64,000 nucleotides of DNA from SAR324 cluster bacterium. Its GTDB lineage: Bacteria; SAR324; XYD2-FULL-50-16; HCM1. A model generated the notes under the pieces. The model searched no databases. It saw only the letters and a list, made by a program, of their open reading frames with translations, and was not told the origin of the DNA. Both the position numbers and the translations under genes were made by a program. The first letter of the stretch is position 1. The number at the start of each line of letters is the position of its first letter. Of the stretch, positions 61,311 through 64,000 are shown piece after piece. The DNA is taken from NCBI GenBank assembly GCA_002995645.1, contig PUHO01000012.1:53562-117561 (forward strand), in the 5' to 3' direction.

Positions 61311-62279
61311 TTATATAAAAGAATAACTCCAATATAGTATTCCAATGGATAGTAAAACAAAGCCTTTGATGCGCGTAAGTTTCCAATGTATACGCATAAA
61401 AATAAGCGTAACTGTAGTTACTCCCCACAAAAGCCATAATGTTGGTAGTAATGCCGGCGTTAATCCGGTTTTCATTTGAAACGTTGAAATAAAGCCAAAT
61501 ACGGCAAGCAAATTAAAAAGATTACTTCCTAATATCATGCCAAAAGCCATTTCATTTTGCTTTTTAAGGCTACAGACTAACATAGAAAATAATTCTGGAG
61601 CCGATGTGCCAAATGCGGTTATAGTTAAGCCAATAATCCAGTTTGATATACCGAAAGTATACGCTATATTTTTTACGCTGTAAATAAGCAAATAGGAACT
61701 TCCGATTAAACAAGAAAGCCCTAGTGTAAAATAAAAGACGTAGACAAATAAGCTTTTTGTTGGTTTTGTTTGCCATTCTTCCGGATCTAGGCTATTCAAT
61801 ATAGTTTGTTTACTTGTCTTAATAAGATAGTAAAGATAAATGATAAGAGAAGCAAGAAAGAACACGCCTTCAAAAAAGAAAGTATAAGTTGCTTCTTTTG
61901 TTGCAAAAGCAAAGGCAAGTAAAGTGGCAATGCCGGTCATGCTCCAAAGAAAAAGACCGTCGCGATATACGTATTCTTTTTTAACGCTAATAGGCAAGAT
62001 TAAAGCGGCAATACCAAGTAAAAAAGAAGTATTAAAAATATTCGAGCCAAGGGAGTTGCTAAAAGCAAGATTGTGATGATGTTGCAAAGAAGCAAGCACA
62101 CTTACAATGAATTCCGGCGTAGAAGTGCCAATAGCAACAAAAGTTAACCCAATTGTAATTTCAGGTAAATGAAAATATTGTGCCATTTTAGCAGCTCCAT
62201 GAATGAACAAGGTAGAGCTATAGTAAAGAAGGATAATAGATAGCGCAAAAAGAAAAAATAAGAAAATAGAAAATAACAT
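61311..62279 (-). CDS. Ca2+/cation antiporter (CaCA family, YrbG-like)
   Basis: 322 residues, about ten membrane spans in two halves. Alpha repeats: GLTFVAIGTSTPEFIVSVLAS with NSLGSNIFNTSFLLG (~43-90), and GLTITAFGTSAPELFSMLV with GMILGSNLFNLLAVFG (~215-260). Exchanges Ca2+ or K+ for Na+ or H+ at the inner membrane; ion specificity unknown. Confidence 0.93.
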   Translation of the reverse strand: MLFSIFLFFLFALSIILLYYSSTLFIHGAAKMAQYFHLPEITIGLTFVAIGTSTPEFIVSVLASLQHHHNLAFSNSLGSNIFNTSFLLGIAALILPISVKKEYVYRDGLFLWSMTGIATLLAFAFATKEATYTFFFEGVFFLASLIIYLYYLIKTSKQTILNSLDPEEWQTKPTKSLFVYVFYFTLGLSCLIGSSYLLIYSVKNIAYTFGISNWIIGLTITAFGTSAPELFSMLVCSLKKQNEMAFGMILGSNLFNLLAVFGFISTFQMKTGLTPALLPTLWLLWGVTTVTLIFMRIHWKLTRIKGFVLLSIGILYWSYSFI

Positions 62280-62285
62280 ATAAAA

Positions 62286-63083
62286 CTAGAATAGTTTAGT
62301 ATTTTTTATAGTCTCAAAATCACGTAAAAGACTATTTGGCGGATATATTCCTTTAAGCACGCACATACAAGGAAATACTATAGAGCTGTGTCCAATTAAA
62401 GCAACAGGCGAAAGCACGCTATTACAACCGGATTCAAAACCTTCGCCAAGAATAGCTCCGACTTTATTAGGTAGTTTTATTTTAGACGTAGACGTAGATA
62501 AAAATAAAGGTGGGAATGCTTGTTTTTGTTTTTCTTCTAAACTACGAAAAGCAAGATTAGAAAGCTTTGTTCCGGCACCTAGGTTAGTATAGCTTCCAAG
62601 AATGCTATCGCCAATATAAGCAAAGTGCCCGGCTTCTGAGTGGGGAAAGAAAAAACTATGTTTCACTTCTGTTGTGTGTCCAACAGTACAATGCGAGCTA
62701 ATCCAGCAATCTTCTCTAAGATACGCTCCTTGCCGAATTTGGCAACGTTCTTGGATTACAACGTTACTTTTAATGGTGGCGCCTGCTTCAACAAGGGTAT
62801 GTGCGTCAATGAAAATAGCTAGTTCTTTGTCTATAAAAGGTTTTGTAAAGAAAACGTCTTTTGTAAAAAAATAACTACTATTAGTTAAATCAGCAGTTTT
62901 AATGTGATTACGTTGCATTCCTTCTTGCAATGCTGTTGATGCCGTTTCGTTTTGATTTATAAACGAAGTAATTGCCGGGATAATCTTAGAAAGCATATCC
63001 CAAGGATAAGTAACGCCTTGTAGTAAAAAATGATTTGTTTGCGAGGCAAGCGGAAAGTAAAAAGGTAACGTAAAATAATCCAT
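62286..63083 (-). CDS. Left-handed beta-helix (hexapeptide repeat) protein, GlmU/nucleotidyltransferase-like
   Basis: 265 residues. Hexapeptide-type repeats from ~90 to ~175 (TLVEAGATIKSNVVIQERCQIRQGAYLREDCWI, THTTEVKHS) and again ~210-250. Similar domains are the acyltransferase halves of GlmU-type proteins. The N-terminal 80 residues lack a nucleotidyltransferase motif. Substrate unknown. Tight spacing to the exchanger (6 bp) and rseP (23 bp). Confidence 0.75.
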   Translation of the reverse strand: MDYFTLPFYFPLASQTNHFLLQGVTYPWDMLSKIIPAITSFINQNETASTALQEGMQRNHIKTADLTNSSYFFTKDVFFTKPFIDKELAIFIDAHTLVEAGATIKSNVVIQERCQIRQGAYLREDCWISSHCTVGHTTEVKHSFFFPHSEAGHFAYIGDSILGSYTNLGAGTKLSNLAFRSLEEKQKQAFPPLFLSTSTSKIKLPNKVGAILGEGFESGCNSVLSPVALIGHSSIVFPCMCVLKGIYPPNSLLRDFETIKNTKLF

Positions 63084-63106
63084 AATTATATTTTAGAAAA
63101 AGTTTT

Positions 63107-64000
63107 TTATCTAAACAAACTGTGTATATCGTTAAAAATAACGTACATAATAATAATTAATAGTAGGGACATACCTAGATATTGAATTTTTGTTTTCCAT
63201 TGTATAGGAATATCACGGCGAATTACGAACTCAATTAGTAAAATGAAAAGATGCCCGCCATCTAGTGCAGGAATAGGAAGTAAATTAAAAATAGCTAGTT
63301 GCAAGCTAATTAATGCTAATGTAAAAAGCCAAACGCTAACGCCTTGCTTTGCCGCATGCCCCACAGTAACGGCAATGCGAATAGGTCCTGCTAATTCATC
63401 TTGTTTAACGCCGTGCGTTAAGGCATGTTGTATAAAGTGGATAACAAATTGTACAGTTAAAAGGGTGTTAGTAAAACCTTTTTTAATTGCTTTGCCAATA
63501 GGTTCCTTTACTTGTATCGTAGGTAAGATAATACCTATGATTTTACGTTTATTTTGTATTTCCGGGGTTATCTTAACTTGTATAGTTTTATTATTACGTA
63601 TTATTGTTAACGTTACGTCTTCATTGGTATTCGCTTGGATTAGGTTTGTCATGCTATTCCAATAGGTAATAGTAACGCCGTCAATTTGTGTGATCTTGTC
63701 GTTCTTTTGCAAGCCTGCTTTACTTGCCGGCGAATCAGGGAGTACTTCGCCAATAATAGGCGGTATCGCCGGTTGTATATCAAGAAATTGATCCTTTTTT
63801 AAATTAGGAACTAAAATAGTTTTTTGCTCTGTTTTTCTTTGTACTGTAATGGTATAAGGTTTGTTTTTTATTTTTAAATTAGCCAAGAGCGGGAACGCTT
63901 CTTCCCAAGTGGCTACTTTCTTTTTGTTTATACTAAGAATCGTATCTGCTTCTTGCAACCCAAGTTTACCGGCAAGGGTAGTAGCTTGGATTGCACCAAG
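63107..64000 (-). CDS. rseP: Site-2 metalloprotease RseP, 5' truncated by window edge
   Basis: The frame is open to the window edge (LGAIQATTLAGKLGLQEADT before the first internal Met), so the gene starts outside. Two PDZ regions are visible (LQEADTILSINKK and DSPASKAGLQKNDKITQIDG), then the C-terminal membrane domain with LAIFNLLPIPALDGGHLF, containing the third zinc ligand Asp. The N-terminal HExxH is not in the window. Intramembrane proteolysis in the envelope stress response. Confidence 0.94.
   Translation of the reverse strand, partial: LGAIQATTLAGKLGLQEADTILSINKKKVATWEEAFPLLANLKIKNKPYTITVQRKTEQKTILVPNLKKDQFLDIQPAIPPIIGEVLPDSPASKAGLQKNDKITQIDGVTITYWNSMTNLIQANTNEDVTLTIIRNNKTIQVKITPEIQNKRKIIGIILPTIQVKEPIGKAIKKGFTNTLLTVQFVIHFIQHALTHGVKQDELAGPIRIAVTVGHAAKQGVSVWLFTLALISLQLAIFNLLPIPALDGGHLFILLIEFVIRRDIPIQWKTKIQYLGMSLLLIIIMYVIFNDIHSLFR

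Noticed and set aside
63243..63665. 140-residue plus-strand frame opposite rseP
   Set aside because: Antisense shadow of a conserved protein frame, Cys/Ile-rich and without family motifs.

Overview
The window is AT-rich DNA (about one third G+C by eye) from a Gram-negative bacterium. It carries lipopolysaccharide genes (two heptosyltransferases, a YejM-like protein, an LptF/LptG permease), Lnt, RseP, periplasmic and outer-membrane-type proteins, and a cbb3 cytochrome oxidase operon. Haem synthesis genes (hemA-hemC-hemD), an Fe-type superoxide dismutase, a B12-dependent ribonucleotide reductase and flavin-dependent ThyX point to a microaerobic or variably oxygenated life. The order tRNA-Thr, tRNA-Tyr, tRNA-Thr, rpmG, tRNA-Trp, secE, nusG, rplKAJL, together with a DUF3015 protein and SppA, would suit a proteobacterial or Desulfobacterota-like lineage. 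The fused CcoNO with mono-haem CcoP is more often seen elsewhere, for example in Bacteroidota. I do not assign a taxon. Low G+C, gene decay and short intergenic gaps suggest a host-associated or reduced genome, but that is inference.

Layout. 1-3.6 kb: 3' part of rodA convergent with glgA, separated by a decayed tandem array made of the 3' ends of both genes. 3.7-6 kb: corC-like gene and lnt. 6-11.7 kb: minus-strand run of an exonuclease-like gene, proC, serC, a HAD phosphatase, tgt and mrp. 11.8-16.2 kb: TPR protein, small unknown, alpha/beta hydrolase with a DUF4105 protein, DUF3015 protein. 16.3-25.2 kb: phosphopantetheinyl transferase, metG, glycine-zipper protein, then hisS-hemA-hemC-hemD-add. 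25.2-31.8 kb (minus): kamA-like, yejB, sodB, and the ribosomal/secE-nusG/tRNA cluster, which lacks tuf, a tRNA-Gly and rpoBC. 32.3-35.1 kb: era, a DNA methyltransferase with a broken downstream restriction-type gene, a small secreted protein. 35.2-43.3 kb: initiator tRNA and ccoI-S-NO-P-Q-cytochrome c-G-H. 43.3-51.6 kb: murF (with a 334-bp tandem duplication of its 3' end) and envelope genes, including two heptosyltransferases whose start codons overlap head to head. 51.8-64 kb: nrdJ, accD, a 15-copy repeat array, pepA, a thyX 3'-end repeat array, thyX, sppA, a Ca2+/cation exchanger, a hexapeptide-repeat protein and partial rseP.

The most unusual feature is structural. At three separate loci (rodA/glgA, ccoH/murF, thyX) the 3' end of an intact gene has been tandemly copied into the neighbouring intergenic space, with copies at different stages of decay. 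A fourth site, between convergent accD and pepA, holds a regular array of fifteen 45-47 bp monomers arranged in three higher-order blocks, with GTGCCA and CTAA invariant in every copy. This array is not a CRISPR and is the best candidate here for an undescribed element.
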